A DNA stretch of 64,000 nt from NCBI GenBank assembly GCA_023398955.1, contig JAEWRL010000082.1:1-64000 (forward strand), read 5' to 3'. A program made the position numbers and the translations under genes. This DNA is from Pseudomonadota bacterium. GTDB taxonomy: Bacteria > Myxococcota_A > Polyangia > Polyangiales > Polyangiaceae. The notes under the pieces were generated by a model. That model did no database searches and was not told where the DNA came from. It saw only the letters and a list, made by a program, of their open reading frames with translations. Below, piece after piece: positions 16,637 through 28,150 of this stretch (the first letter of the stretch is position 1; every line of letters starts with the position of its first letter).

Positions 16637-19600
16637 CTATTGAACCAGAACCTTCTTGCCGGCGCCGATGAGCTCCAGGCATTGCTCCTTGAGTCCGGCA
16701 AGCGCTTGATCGAGTTGTTCTTCTGTTTCGATCCCACCGCTGAAGTAGCTGGATGCGGTGACGCTCACGATGCGATTGCCGTCGACCAGCCGCAGCATCT
16801 CCTCGATGGCGCCTGACAGTCGTCCGGAGCACGCAGCGAGATCCGATCGGAGCAGCGGGATGGCGACAGCGTCTGTCCCGTCGAGCGTCGCCCGGCTTCC
16901 CAATGGACGCACGATGCGCTGCTCCTGGTCTTCGCTCAGTTCCGCGAAGCCGGGGGTGGAGCGCAGCTTGGTGACGGCGGCCGCGTAGGCTGCGGCCCGT
17001 GCTTGAGCCGCTTCGTCGTGGAGGCGCTTGTGCTCCTGCTCGAGGGCCCGGGTGTGCTGGTCGATGGCGGCTAGCTCTCGGAAGAAGGTTTCCTTCGCCA
17101 TCAAGTTCTGGAGCTTGTCGTGTTGCTCCCGAAGGTCGTCGCTCAAGTCGTGCTCGTCGCGGAGCAGGTTCCACAGCTCGCCGAGAGCTTTGCGGGCGCG
17201 AGCAATGTCGTAGAGGCGCGGCTCGGTGAGCGCTTGCGAGAGTTCGGCAGCGCGCCTGATGGCCTCCTTCAGCTGCTTGTACGCGCCGTTGAACGTGAGG
17301 ATGACGTGCTCCTCTTTCCCAGAACGGATGGATCGCATCTCGTCCAGAGCGGTGCGGAGCACGTCGGCACCCGGGAGGTTGTGCTGGACGAGTAGCGTGT
17401 GCACCTCCTGCAGTTCGGCATCGTGACGGTGCACTTCCTCGCGGATCGCGCCAGCGACGACGCCTTGCTCCAGCTCAGCCACCTCCCGCCCAAAGACCTC
17501 CTTGAAGTGCTCGGATGCATCCACCACCTGCGCGAAGTCCACCGGACCTGTGCGAGGCCGAAAAGAAGCTTGCCGGAATAGATTGTTGTTGGAGAAGGTG
17601 TTGCGGGCCTCGAGTGACAGCGCAGACTCGATGATCTGGCCCTTACTGGTTGCCTCGAGCTTCCCCGCTCGAAGCAAGGCCACGACCAGCAGACGTACGA
17701 CGTCGAAGTCCCAACCGAAGGGCTCCTTGTTGAACTCATCCGCAAGGTATTTGCCGTTGGCCGTCTCGCCGTAGCTCGTCCGGTTTTCGATCCTGGAGAG
17801 CACTTCAGCGAGCGGTCCAGTTTCCGTGTTGAACACGGGTTTGCCGCCCTGGTCGCGAACGAGCGAGAGGTTGGTGAACACCGGCGTCAGACCGCGCAGG
17901 TTCTCCGTCGTCATGAGCGAATCGAGGTCGTTCTTGCCGGCACGAGCCGCAGCTTCCTCAAAACGGTCGAACACCTCAGGCAGAGCCTGGCTCAGCGCCT
18001 TCGCTGCCGTGCGCCCCACATCGGTCGCGGTATCGTCGGGGCTGCGATCATTGCCACGGAAGAAGATGGTTCCGGTGAGCAATGCCTGCTTGAGCAAGCG
18101 ACGGAGCTCGTCCTGATGGCGGCGCAGGCGCAGCTTTTCTTCAGCAACGAGCGCCGTTTCATCCTTGGTTTGAGCGCCGCGTTCTTTGCGCGCCAAGATT
18201 TCCTTGGAACGAAACAGCTCCTGCGTCTCGCGATCGATGGCCTCGTCCAGCGCACACACCCAGAAGATGGATTTGGTCTCCGTCTGGCTGCGCTTCCTCG
18301 CCTCTTCGGTCCGTTCGTCGCATTCCGAGCCGACTTCAGCGAGCGTGAGATGAACGGGAATGTCCCCGTCCACATGCTGGCGACCCCCAAGATACAGGCC
18401 AGCTTTGAAGACTTTCACTTCTAGAAAGGAGTGCTGCGGCTGGGGCTGCCAAAGGCCAGCAACAATGTCTGCATGGAGCCGACTCACGTCGCCGGGCTTC
18501 GGATTGAGGCTGCCACGCTGGCGCTCCCAGTCGTCTTCAGCCGGCGTCGGAATGCGGTAGCCGTCGTCACCGCGCCGGACCATGTGAGCGCGCTCCAGGG
18601 CTGCCAGGGCCTCGCGCACTTCCGAAAGACGAGAATCTGCGGTGACAGCGGGATGCAGGCTTGCCGCGATGTTCTCGGCGGTGCGGTGAATGCTGCGCAC
18701 GTACTGCAGGAGGCAAATGGCCTTGGCTACAGGTTGAGCCAAATGATGGTCGACCTTCTTCTGAATGTCGTCGATCTTCCCGCGAACTTCGCTGGCGATG
18801 TTGCCGGAGACCAGATCGTAGACTTGGTCCACCCGCGCGAGCGTGCCGAGAGTCTGGGACGCCAGATCCACGTCCGGGTGGATGAGCAGCTGTTGAGCGA
18901 GCTTGATGATGGTGCGGTTGGCGCCACCGACGTGCTTGCTGGATCCCCCTTGCGTGCGCAGACCAGAAACGACCTGAATGATGAGATCGATCTGATAGGG
19001 CAAGAGCGGGTAGAGATCGATGAAGCTCTCGGTCGTGAGCTCTGGCAACTTGATGTCAGCGCTGAGGCGGGTGTTGTCGGAAAGGCGTCCGCGATTCTCG
19101 GTGAAGAGGTCCCGCAGGGTCTTTTCCGCCTCTGCATTCTTCGAAAGAACACGGCGGCTCGTCACCTCCGAGATGTCTGCCGGCTCGAGGTGGACCTGCA
19201 GGGGAAAGCGATCCATCAGTCGCGCCAGCTCGACACGCTTGTCATCGAGCCCGCCCACGAGCTCCGTGAGCTTCTCCTGCGAGGTCACGACGATCCACAT
19301 CTTGCCCCGACCGATCCGACCGAGGTTCTGCACGACAGCCTGGAGATCGAGCATCTTCTGGACGTCGCGCGCAACGAACTGCCCGACTTCGTCCACGACG
19401 AAGAGCAGGGTCTTGCCCGGCGAGCGACGGCGCATGAGCTCCATCCCGCGCTTGGCGAGATCACCCGGCGTGATGTCGGCGCGTTTGAGAGCGGCTTCGC
19501 GCCAGCTGTCTGCGGTCGCGAACGTGTCCGGCTCGAGCTCGTGCATCACGCGGCTCGCCTGCTGCACGGCGAACGCAATCAGCCCCTTTCCGGTGTCCCA

Positions 19601-20179
19601 TTCCTTCCCGAAGATCTCGAGGTACTTGGCCTTGAACGCGTCGAGCTTTTCGGCTTCCTCCAGAGTGATTTCGAGTTCGGAGAGATCGAGGTCACCGGCG
19701 TACCCAAGACTCTTCAAGAAGAGCCGGTACATGATCTCCGTGATGCTTTGATTCCCCGTGCGGATCCCGCGATCGGTGGAGACATCGAAGATGACTGCCT
19801 CGGTGGGGATCTGCTCCGAGATATTGCTGAGCAGGACTTCGATCTTCGGATCGGCGGCGCGCTGCGCGAGTAGGCGCGCGGCACCGTCACCTACGATGTT
19901 TCGATTCTGCAGCGCCAATCCGAGGTACTTGGCAAAGCTGGACTTACCTGAGCCAAAGAAGCCAGAGACCCAGACGGCGATACCATCATGGGGCTTCTTC
20001 GGCGTCTCCCAGTAGCTCTCCAGGACCTCCGTCAGGTGGCCACGGATGGAGTCCGTGACCACGTACTCAGCGAGTTCGTCCTTGATGATGTTCTCATCGG
20101 CTTGGTCAACCTTGATGACCTCCTCGATGCGACGATCGATCTGGCCTTCAAAGAGTTTTCGGATGGTGACTTCAGACAT
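16637..20179 (-). CDS. brxC: BREX P-loop protein BrxC
   Basis: 1180 residues, the expected BrxC size. Walker A is GFFGSGKSS (73-81) following AVWVSG, and a Walker B-like LLFVVDEVGQF lies near residue 275. Long charged helical stretches fill the C-terminal half. BrxC/PglY is the large ATPase essential for BREX methylation and exclusion. It follows brxB by 27 bases and precedes pglX by 12, the canonical brxB-brxC-pglX order. The reading frame is uninterrupted. Confidence 0.95.
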   Translation of the reverse strand: MSEVTIRKLFEGQIDRRIEEVIKVDQADENIIKDELAEYVVTDSIRGHLTEVLESYWETPKKPHDGIAVWVSGFFGSGKSSFAKYLGLALQNRNIVGDGAARLLAQRAADPKIEVLLSNISEQIPTEAVIFDVSTDRGIRTGNQSITEIMYRLFLKSLGYAGDLDLSELEITLEEAEKLDAFKAKYLEIFGKEWDTGKGLIAFAVQQASRVMHELEPDTFATADSWREAALKRADITPGDLAKRGMELMRRRSPGKTLLFVVDEVGQFVARDVQKMLDLQAVVQNLGRIGRGKMWIVVTSQEKLTELVGGLDDKRVELARLMDRFPLQVHLEPADISEVTSRRVLSKNAEAEKTLRDLFTENRGRLSDNTRLSADIKLPELTTESFIDLYPLLPYQIDLIIQVVSGLRTQGGSSKHVGGANRTIIKLAQQLLIHPDVDLASQTLGTLARVDQVYDLVSGNIASEVRGKIDDIQKKVDHHLAQPVAKAICLLQYVRSIHRTAENIAASLHPAVTADSRLSEVREALAALERAHMVRRGDDGYRIPTPAEDDWERQRGSLNPKPGDVSRLHADIVAGLWQPQPQHSFLEVKVFKAGLYLGGRQHVDGDIPVHLTLAEVGSECDERTEEARKRSQTETKSIFWVCALDEAIDRETQELFRSKEILARKERGAQTKDETALVAEEKLRLRRHQDELRRLLKQALLTGTIFFRGNDRSPDDTATDVGRTAAKALSQALPEVFDRFEEAAARAGKNDLDSLMTTENLRGLTPVFTNLSLVRDQGGKPVFNTETGPLAEVLSRIENRTSYGETANGKYLADEFNKEPFGWDFDVVRLLVVALLRAGKLEATSKGQIIESALSLEARNTFSNNNLFRQASFRPRTGPVDFAQVVDASEHFKEVFGREVAELEQGVVAGAIREEVHRHDAELQEVHTLLVQHNLPGADVLRTALDEMRSIRSGKEEHVILTFNGAYKQLKEAIRRAAELSQALTEPRLYDIARARKALGELWNLLRDEHDLSDDLREQHDKLQNLMAKETFFRELAAIDQHTRALEQEHKRLHDEAAQARAAAYAAAVTKLRSTPGFAELSEDQEQRIVRPLGSRATLDGTDAVAIPLLRSDLAACSGRLSGAIEEMLRLVDGNRIVSVTASSYFSGGIETEEQLDQALAGLKEQCLELIGAGKKVLVQ

Positions 20180-20206
20180 GTTTCTTGGTCCTGGACGGGG
20201 GCTCCA

Positions 20207-20785
20207 TCAGAAGATCTTCGGCCGGTAGTTGTGTTCGGCGTCGAGCACGCCCATGAACCTGAGACCAGCCGCACCATCCAGCTCCCCGGGGTAGAACAAG
20301 ACGGAAGGTACGTGCACCTTGCCCTTGAGCTGCTCGAGCAAGGACGAAGTGCGGTAGATGGGAAAGAGCGCGGCGGCGCGCACGATGAAGACGACGTCGC
20401 GGAGCGGGTCGGCATCGGCAGGGATATGGGCCGCCACCAGCTCGTCGAGGGGCCGGTATTCGCTGAGGACCTGGTGAATGGTCTCGATGGTCGATTCGAG
20501 CCCAACGGAACGCTCAGCTTCGGCAACGGCTGCCGCATCCAGGCCTTCGGCTGCCAGTGCTTCATGCATGCACTCGGCAAGGGAGATCGAGGTCACTCGC
20601 TTGCCGGCTTGCTCCAGCCTCGTTGCGAGTAGCGCGGTCTCCTGCCGGACCGCGAACTCCACTTCAGGCGCGTAGCGAAATATCGCGTACGGCATATCGT
20701 GGTACGCGCTGATGGCGGGCCGAGGGTCCGCTTGTTTCAGCACCGGCTCCAGTTGGCCCGTCAGGCGCTGCTTCCAGTCGCTCAT
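20207..20785 (-). CDS. brxB: BREX protein BrxB (DUF1788)
   Basis: 192 residues. The sequence from MSDWKQRL through YAIFRYAPEVEFAVRQE, FLARC-like helices and GKVHVPSVLFYPGELDG to LRFMGVLDAEHNYRPKIF is typical of DUF1788/BrxB, a small protein found in all type-1 BREX loci with no known catalytic activity. The ATG at 20785 overlaps the brxA stop (ATGA), which argues for this start over an ATG two codons upstream. Translational coupling to brxA is likely. Confidence 0.92.
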   Translation of the reverse strand: MSDWKQRLTGQLEPVLKQADPRPAISAYHDMPYAIFRYAPEVEFAVRQETALLATRLEQAGKRVTSISLAECMHEALAAEGLDAAAVAEAERSVGLESTIETIHQVLSEYRPLDELVAAHIPADADPLRDVVFIVRAAALFPIYRTSSLLEQLKGKVHVPSVLFYPGELDGAAGLRFMGVLDAEHNYRPKIF

Positions 20786-21567
20786 GCGCACAGCTCCTGG
20801 GCGTAGGACGCCGATGAATCATTGGGCAGCTTGAGCTGCGCCAGACTGCCTGCCACCTGGTAGTGAACCTTGCGGTACTGGTGAAGCCGCAGAAGCTCGC
20901 GTTCCACGTCCGAGGTCTCCATCTGGTACATGCGCCAATCCTTTGAATCGACGATCCTTCGAGCGTTTGGCTCTGCTTCGGCCATGGCGTGCAGCAGGTA
21001 GAGGAAGCTCTCCTCGGGAAGGTGGTAGGAGATGAACTCCTTACGAGCGGTGCCGGTGACGAGTCCGAAGTCGAGCGCATTCTGAAGTAGTGCGTTCGAG
21101 AGACGCCGCACGGTGACCGGTTGCCACGGGCTCTTGGTGCGCTTTGCAATGTCCTTTGAGCGGAGGAACGCCTCAACGTCATCTGCCGTCAGGCTCGACT
21201 TCCCGGAGTCTCGGGCCTCAAAGAACCAGTCGATCAGGAAGCTGCGGAGCAGGTACTCGTCGCGCGTGATGTGCCAAAGCAGCAAGGGCTTCCAGCTTTC
21301 CAGCGAGAAGCCGCACTGGGCGAGGATGGTGAGGCTCTTGTCGCGGCCGCCAGGATCCAGGCGGCGACTGATCGCCTGGAGGATGTCCTTGCGCCACGAC
21401 TCCGAAACAGCGGCAACGGTTGGGGCCTGACTCAGTCGTTTGATGTTGTCGGGCTTCGACGTCTGGAAATCCCAGTCGCGGAGCGCCGCGTAGGTTTCTT
21501 CAACCAACCCAGCTCGAATGATCGAGGTCGACGAAATGAGGTCATGCCGGGGTCCGAGTCCAATCAT
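20782..21567 (-). CDS. brxA: BREX protein BrxA (DUF1819)
   Basis: 261 residues, somewhat longer than a typical ~200-aa BrxA. It matches DUF1819: early SIIRAGLVEETYAALRDWD, a central WKPLLLWHITRDEYLLRSFL segment and a C-terminal FLYLLHAMAEAEPNARRIV. BrxA of other species is a NusB-like DNA-binding protein. The start overlaps the brxE stop (ATGA at 21564-21567), and the stop overlaps brxB, so brxE-brxA-brxB appear translationally coupled. Confidence 0.9.
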   Translation of the reverse strand: MIGLGPRHDLISSTSIIRAGLVEETYAALRDWDFQTSKPDNIKRLSQAPTVAAVSESWRKDILQAISRRLDPGGRDKSLTILAQCGFSLESWKPLLLWHITRDEYLLRSFLIDWFFEARDSGKSSLTADDVEAFLRSKDIAKRTKSPWQPVTVRRLSNALLQNALDFGLVTGTARKEFISYHLPEESFLYLLHAMAEAEPNARRIVDSKDWRMYQMETSDVERELLRLHQYRKVHYQVAGSLAQLKLPNDSSASYAQELCA

Positions 21568-22124
21568 TCCTCGAGCCTCGCGTAGGGGATCGCGGGAGCG
21601 CCAGGCTCTCCCCTGGAAAATCCAGCCGCCAGGAGCGTGATGATGTCGTCACTTGGTGCATGACTGCCGGAAATCGGCACTGCACGGTTCTCAGCCGAAC
21701 GGCGCAGCTTCTTCGCTGCTTCCGCCTGCGCTTCGGTGAGGACCTCCAGCCTGCCCAGTGTGCCAAGGAGATCGGTGGACTGCTCTTCGACCGCTGCAAA
21801 GGCAGACTCCCAGCGATCGGTATTGTCGATCCAGTCCTGCCAGTGTTCTTGAAACTGATCCTCGATGTCAGCAGGCAAGTTCCACAGCGTCATGCAGCCG
21901 GGCGGGTCGAAGAGTTCGTGGCAACGACTCTTTGCCACATCGAACACGATGCGAGCCTGCGCGAACCTGTGCGTCGTGGGAAAGCCGCGCTTCAGCACAA
22001 CCCCACCGCGGCGACCCAGGACGCTCTGGGTATTCCACCAGCGGGCGCCGTCCATTTCACCATGGCGGGCCACGGCGAGGCGTAGTTTGAAGAGACGCTC
22101 GAAGTCGATGTTGGGCGCGGCCAT
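21564..22124 (-). CDS. brxE: BrxE family protein
   Basis: 186 residues. Distinctive segments are LRLAVARHGEMDGARWWNT, VVLKRGFPTTHRFAQAR and CHELFDPPGCMTLWNLPADI, which I recognise as the BrxE family, reported as the first gene of type-6 BREX. No catalytic motif is evident. The ATG at 22124 shares one base with the stop of the upstream HTH gene (TGATG); a longer reading would only overlap that gene. A brxE in an otherwise type-1-like set ending in brxL is noteworthy. Confidence 0.85.
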   Translation of the reverse strand: MAAPNIDFERLFKLRLAVARHGEMDGARWWNTQSVLGRRGGVVLKRGFPTTHRFAQARIVFDVAKSRCHELFDPPGCMTLWNLPADIEDQFQEHWQDWIDNTDRWESAFAAVEEQSTDLLGTLGRLEVLTEAQAEAAKKLRRSAENRAVPISGSHAPSDDIITLLAAGFSRGEPGAPAIPYARLEE

Positions 22125-22318
22125 CAGCTGTCGTCCTCCCCTCGCAGCACCGCCTTCTGCTCCTCGATCCACGCGTCGATGTCGACGCGCTTGAAACGCC
22201 ACTGCCCGCCGACCTTGAAGCCAGGGAGAGTGCCCTTCTGGGCGAGTGAGTAGACCGTCTTGTCGGTGACCTTCAGCAACTTGGCGACCTCGGGCAGCGT
22301 GAGGATTTCATCCGTCAT
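22124..22318 (-). CDS. Excisionase-type helix-turn-helix protein heading the BREX operon
   Basis: 64 residues, one MerR-like/HTH_17 domain: LPEVAKLLKVTDKTVYSLAQ, then LPGFKVGGQWRFKRVDIDAWI, the classic excisionase-family DNA-binding pattern. The ATG at 22318 was chosen because the protein begins at the domain and GGAGAA lies about a dozen bases upstream. It is the first gene of the BREX transcription unit and shares a base with brxE. It may autoregulate the operon; no operator could be identified with certainty. Confidence 0.8.
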   Translation of the reverse strand: MTDEILTLPEVAKLLKVTDKTVYSLAQKGTLPGFKVGGQWRFKRVDIDAWIEEQKAVLRGEDDS

Positions 22319-22677
22319 GAGGAGCGAGCTTCTCCGCCGCAGCGGACGGCAGACTTTTCCAGCGGGCAGCAGGGTACAGCCACCTAAGGGCAAGGCGCAA
22401 GGTGCAGCGTGAGTGAAATCGTAGCCACCGGTAGACCGGGGCTGGCAACTCGCGGGAAGTACGTCCGCGACCCGACATGCGGCCGCCCCGCCGTGCGCCG
22501 GGCTGAAGGTGGTCTGCGCGTACATCGGCCCGATGCTACGCGGGCCGGCCACTGTCGTCTCTGCCGATCTGGTACAGGTCGGGCGTAGATTGTCAGCCCG
22601 GGCGCGCTACTTTCTCGCGCCAGATCACCCCTGCGGGTGATGCGCGTCGTCGCCAGACCTTTATCGCGGAAGGTGGG
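22319..22677. promoter_or_regulatory. Gap between the helicase-nuclease gene and the BREX operon
   Basis: About 360 bases without a convincing gene. On the minus strand it contains the end of the helicase transcript and presumably the BREX promoter upstream of 22318; no consensus -35/-10 pair was clear. The only obvious structure is a perfect 7-4-7 hairpin at 22624-22641 (ATCACCC, CTGC, GGGTGAT), 37 bases past the helicase stop and without a T-run. It could be a weak terminator or an operator. Confidence 0.4.
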
Positions 22678-25173
22678 CTACCTTGAGATGGGGGAGGAGA
22701 ACGCGGAGAGCAGCTGCTTTCCGTTGAGGTGATGCTCCGCCAGTAGCCGATACACCTCCGCGTTCGTCCAGTCGCTGGAACCGCGCGAGGCGAGCCTCGC
22801 GACGAAGTTCCTCACTGCGTCGACGAGTCGGGCGAGGCGGTCTGGAGTGATGACCCGACAACCATCAGGACCATGCACGCCCACATCGAACCGGGTAGCA
22901 GATCCGATGAACAACGCGCAGACGTTCTCTTCCGCCAGGCTGCTCTTGGCTCGATACCACTGAAGGCTGTGCAGAAGCTGCTCCGCGTCCTTTTTCGGGA
23001 TGACTGCGTATCCCGCCTCGTTCTTGCACTCGATGACGAACGCCTGCTCTCCCCACTGGAACAGGTTATCCGGTCCTTCGCCGAGCTCAGATTCGGGTCG
23101 CTGCGAATCGGCGCCAAGAAAATCGCCCAGGCGTTTAACGGCTTCCTCGAATTGATTCGCTTTCGCCTTGAAGTCCAATGCCGTCGATACCGAATCGAAC
23201 TCCGCGATGAGGCCGTTGCCGCTCGTGAAATGCCGTCGGAGAGCCAACAGTCGAGTAGCAGCGTCACGCTCGGCAGGAGTGCGGAGAGCGACCCCGGTGG
23301 GCGGGCGTGCCACGCCTCGAGATTCCGCGTAGGCTGCAGCCTGAACTCGCATGGCCTCCCCCGGATCCAGCGGCACCAGGCAGCGAGCCTTCATCTCTAA
23401 CAGCTCTGCTCGTCGCTCCGGGCTGTCGACGTTCGCAATTGCCGCTGACAACTGATGCGCCGCAGCATCGAGCTCACCGACGGAGGCTTTGGTAAATATG
23501 TCTCGCTCTGAATTCGCCAGATCGATGCGCGAAACATCCGGCATGGCATCAAGCGAGGAAAGCTTGTTGCGCACCCGTTCGTCGTAGAAGCTCCTCCAAG
23601 ATGGATTTCGTCGAAGTAGAGGTTCCACGACGGAGGTGAACGCGTCTTCGGGATTCTCCCCGTCGGCGCGAGCGATGTCGGCCAGCTCTCGTGCAACATC
23701 TAGCTGGAGCTGAAGGTCGCGTCCGAAGTGCCTGGCGACGTCCGCATTGGAGACAAACGAGGCAAGCTCAGGCCCCGCCAGTATCGCGACGGCGAAGTCG
23801 GCGGGCGAACGCACAGCACGTCCGAGTCCCTGCTCGATACGGTACATCATGCGTCCGCGAGGACCGCCGACCCCCCGCAGTCGGGAACGGTCTCGGAGGT
23901 CAGTCGCGGATTCACCATGAGGCAGGCCATCAATGATGAGGACGCGACAAGAATCGTCGGGAAGGTCTACTCCATCGTAGCGCTGTGCCAAGACCGCGAA
24001 CTTCGTTGCGCCCGACCTGAGCTTGGCAACGACGTCTTCGACTGTGTCGCGCATTCCCAACTCGGCGCCGGCGGCCACCCAGTCGTTCGCCAGTTTGGAC
24101 GAAGGGCAAAGCGCAACGACAGCGTGCTGCCGGCAAGCATTCTTCGCCCATCGGATCACCCACTCCCGCCCCAGCGTCGGGTCAATGAGCGATGGGACGA
24201 GCACCAATCGCTCTCCTGGTGGTGAATCGCTTCCGACGACCACAGGAGATTTGGCAGAGGCAGCATCGCAGCCAAGCGAGCGCACGAGTATGGAGTCGTC
24301 AGCAAGGGTCGCAGAAGCAAACAGCCGGTGCTTCGCCCCAGCAAACGCCGGGACTGCGTCGACAATAGGTAGTACTGGCGACACCTCGACTGCAGCGCTC
24401 GACACCACGACTCGGGTCAAAGCGAGGTGGTTGCGCAGCCGTGGCCATGTGAACTTCACCTGCTTCTCACCGGCGGACGCCTGTATCATCTCGGACGCTC
24501 TGTCGATGAGGTCACGCCAAATCCAGTGAGGCACCTCGACAACAACCGAGGGCTCCCCCGCCAGCACCTCGTCCCAATTTTGAGGCTCTCGCGACCGACA
24601 TGCGTCGGAAAGTAGAAGTCGGAGGGAATCGAAGAGTGCTCCGCTCTCGATACGCAGGGTGAAAGCGTTCAGGACCTCTTCCACGCCGGCATGTGCATCA
24701 TCGCAGACAATTGCCTCCGGCGTGAAAGCCACATCGCTCCGCTCGAAGGTGCTCAGACCATTGAACATCTTGTCGTAGGTGCAGACCGTCACCGCTCGAC
24801 CGCCGAGGCAATCAGGGTGCGGATGGGGCTGACCACCGGGATAGGCGTGGGCGGCCACGCCGAGGCGAGCTGCCTCCTCAAGGGTTTGGTTGACGAGTTG
24901 CACTGTTGGACAGAGGAAAACCACGCCTCGTCCTGACGCGGCCATGTGAGATTGCAGGTAGAGGAGTCCAACCGCGCTCTTGCCCAGGCCCGTTGGCATC
25001 TTCAGGACCAGATCGTGCTCCTCGCGACGTGCATGAAGCTGCTCCAACGCGGCGATCTGCGCCGGACGCAGTACGGCGTGTGAGGCCCTTCGGTCGAGTG
25101 ACTGAAAGATCTGGAGAGGATTCAGCTCGCGTGTGGTGCTGCGAGAACGGAGCAGTTTTCCGAAGTCGACCAT
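22678..25173 (-). CDS. DEAD/DEAH-like helicase with C-terminal PD-(D/E)XK nuclease domain
   Basis: 831 residues. Superfamily 2 helicase of the XPD/Rad3-like kind: Walker A MPTGLGKS (59-66), motif II DDAH (158-161, in place of DEAH), LFASATL as motif III and GLGRAVRSPADFA as motif VI. After a helical middle, the C-terminal ~150 residues carry GPDNLFQWGEQAFVIECKNEA, a PD-(D/E)XK core in which the conserved D and ECK are visible. A helicase-nuclease next to BREX is most simply a further anti-phage or DNA-processing gene. I do not recognise it as a named system. It is on the same strand as BREX but separated by ~360 bases. Confidence 0.75.
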   Translation of the reverse strand: MVDFGKLLRSRSTTRELNPLQIFQSLDRRASHAVLRPAQIAALEQLHARREEHDLVLKMPTGLGKSAVGLLYLQSHMAASGRGVVFLCPTVQLVNQTLEEAARLGVAAHAYPGGQPHPHPDCLGGRAVTVCTYDKMFNGLSTFERSDVAFTPEAIVCDDAHAGVEEVLNAFTLRIESGALFDSLRLLLSDACRSREPQNWDEVLAGEPSVVVEVPHWIWRDLIDRASEMIQASAGEKQVKFTWPRLRNHLALTRVVVSSAAVEVSPVLPIVDAVPAFAGAKHRLFASATLADDSILVRSLGCDAASAKSPVVVGSDSPPGERLVLVPSLIDPTLGREWVIRWAKNACRQHAVVALCPSSKLANDWVAAGAELGMRDTVEDVVAKLRSGATKFAVLAQRYDGVDLPDDSCRVLIIDGLPHGESATDLRDRSRLRGVGGPRGRMMYRIEQGLGRAVRSPADFAVAILAGPELASFVSNADVARHFGRDLQLQLDVARELADIARADGENPEDAFTSVVEPLLRRNPSWRSFYDERVRNKLSSLDAMPDVSRIDLANSERDIFTKASVGELDAAAHQLSAAIANVDSPERRAELLEMKARCLVPLDPGEAMRVQAAAYAESRGVARPPTGVALRTPAERDAATRLLALRRHFTSGNGLIAEFDSVSTALDFKAKANQFEEAVKRLGDFLGADSQRPESELGEGPDNLFQWGEQAFVIECKNEAGYAVIPKKDAEQLLHSLQWYRAKSSLAEENVCALFIGSATRFDVGVHGPDGCRVITPDRLARLVDAVRNFVARLASRGSSDWTNAEVYRLLAEHHLNGKQLLSAFSSPISR

Positions 25174-25186
25174 GGGTATGCTCCAT

Positions 25187-25613
25187 TCAAGCTACCCCTG
25201 GCGCGAGTTCGGCGGCAAGCTCAACAGATTCAAGGCGACGGAGACTCATCCACACCCGCCACTGCCCCGCCCATCCGGCCTCCCGCAGCACCTCGCGCAG
25301 CGGCCGCTCGCTCGTCGGCTCCTTGCCGTCGACTGCCTCCAGCGCCGCCACTTCCGCCTGAATGGCCGGCGCCAGGTACGTGAGGTTCACCAGCTGGGTG
25401 ATGCGCGGCTGGCTGACTTCCAGACGGCGAGCCAGCTCACCCACGCTCTCCACCCGGCCCTCGTCGAGGAGCCGCCGCAGCTGGTGCCCGAGCGCCAATA
25501 GACGCGCCACGTAGGCGGGACGGCGGCTGGGCTGGCCAGGGACGCGCCGTGCCCGCTCGACGCGCGCCACAGCCGCTCGTGGGCGCAGCTGCGCGCGGAG
25601 GATGACCGGAGCG

Positions 25614-25624
<11 letters not shown>
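25187..25624 (-). CDS. KorB/ParB-type HTH protein downstream of the serine recombinase
   Basis: 145 residues. The middle part VGELARRLEVSQPRITQLVNL is a helix-turn-helix of the KorB/ParB DNA-binding type; flanking regions are Arg- and Ala-rich. The start overlaps the end of the recombinase by 11 bases and the stop lies 13 bases from the helicase-nuclease start. Such small HTH proteins commonly follow large serine recombinases in proteobacterial prophages and may act as directionality or regulatory factors (inference). Confidence 0.65.
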
Positions 25625-27210
<1,586 letters not shown>

Positions 27211-27224
<14 letters not shown>

Positions 27225-27560
27225 GAAGTTGAGAGCCTTTGAACTCGCTGATTCGCTCGCGGTAGCGGTTTATCGCCACACGCAAGGCTTCCCTCGCGAA
27301 GAGGTCTACGGGTTGACCTCGCAGCTTCGGCGCGGTGCGGTGTCCATCGCTTCGAACATCGTCGAAGGCTGTGCGAGACACTCCGAGGCGGACTACCTGC
27401 GGTTCCTTGATATCGCCTATGCGGCCAGTCGCGAACTCGAATACCAACTGTCTCTCGCCCGACGACTCGAGTACCTGGCAGCCGAGGACGCAGCCGCGCT
27501 GATGGCGCTGGCAACCGAAACCGCAAAGGTACTCGCGGGCCTGCTGCGTTCACTCCGCCG

Positions 27561-27564
<4 letters not shown>
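27211..27564 (+). CDS. Four-helix-bundle protein (23S rRNA intervening-sequence family)
   Basis: 117 residues: LRAFELADSLAVAVYRHT, LTSQLRRGAVSIASNIVEG, then DYLRFLDIAYAASRELEYQL, the standard pattern of the S23/23S rRNA-IVP four-helix-bundle family. The ATG at 27211 was chosen because family members begin just before the first helix. The gene is opposite in strand to its neighbours and is bracketed by 31-bp inverted repeats that run into the recombinase and DUF2924 genes, so it sits in an inserted cassette. Function is unknown; relatives occur inside rRNA intervening sequences and beside retroelements (Avd). Confidence 0.85.
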
Positions 27565-28124
<560 letters not shown>

Positions 28125-28150
28125 AGTCTCCTCGTTGATTTCGCGGCGAA

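Noticed and set aside
18431..19873. A 480-residue open frame on the plus strand opposite brxC
   Set aside because: It is antisense to a certain BREX gene, Leu/Arg/Asp-rich without motifs, and arises from high-GC third positions. The same applies to long frames at 6026-6955, 15746-16816, 25602-26804 and 45317-46939.
22624..22641. Rho-independent terminator for the helicase-nuclease gene
   Set aside because: The hairpin is perfect but short and lacks a T-run on the transcribed side, so it is not listed as a terminator.
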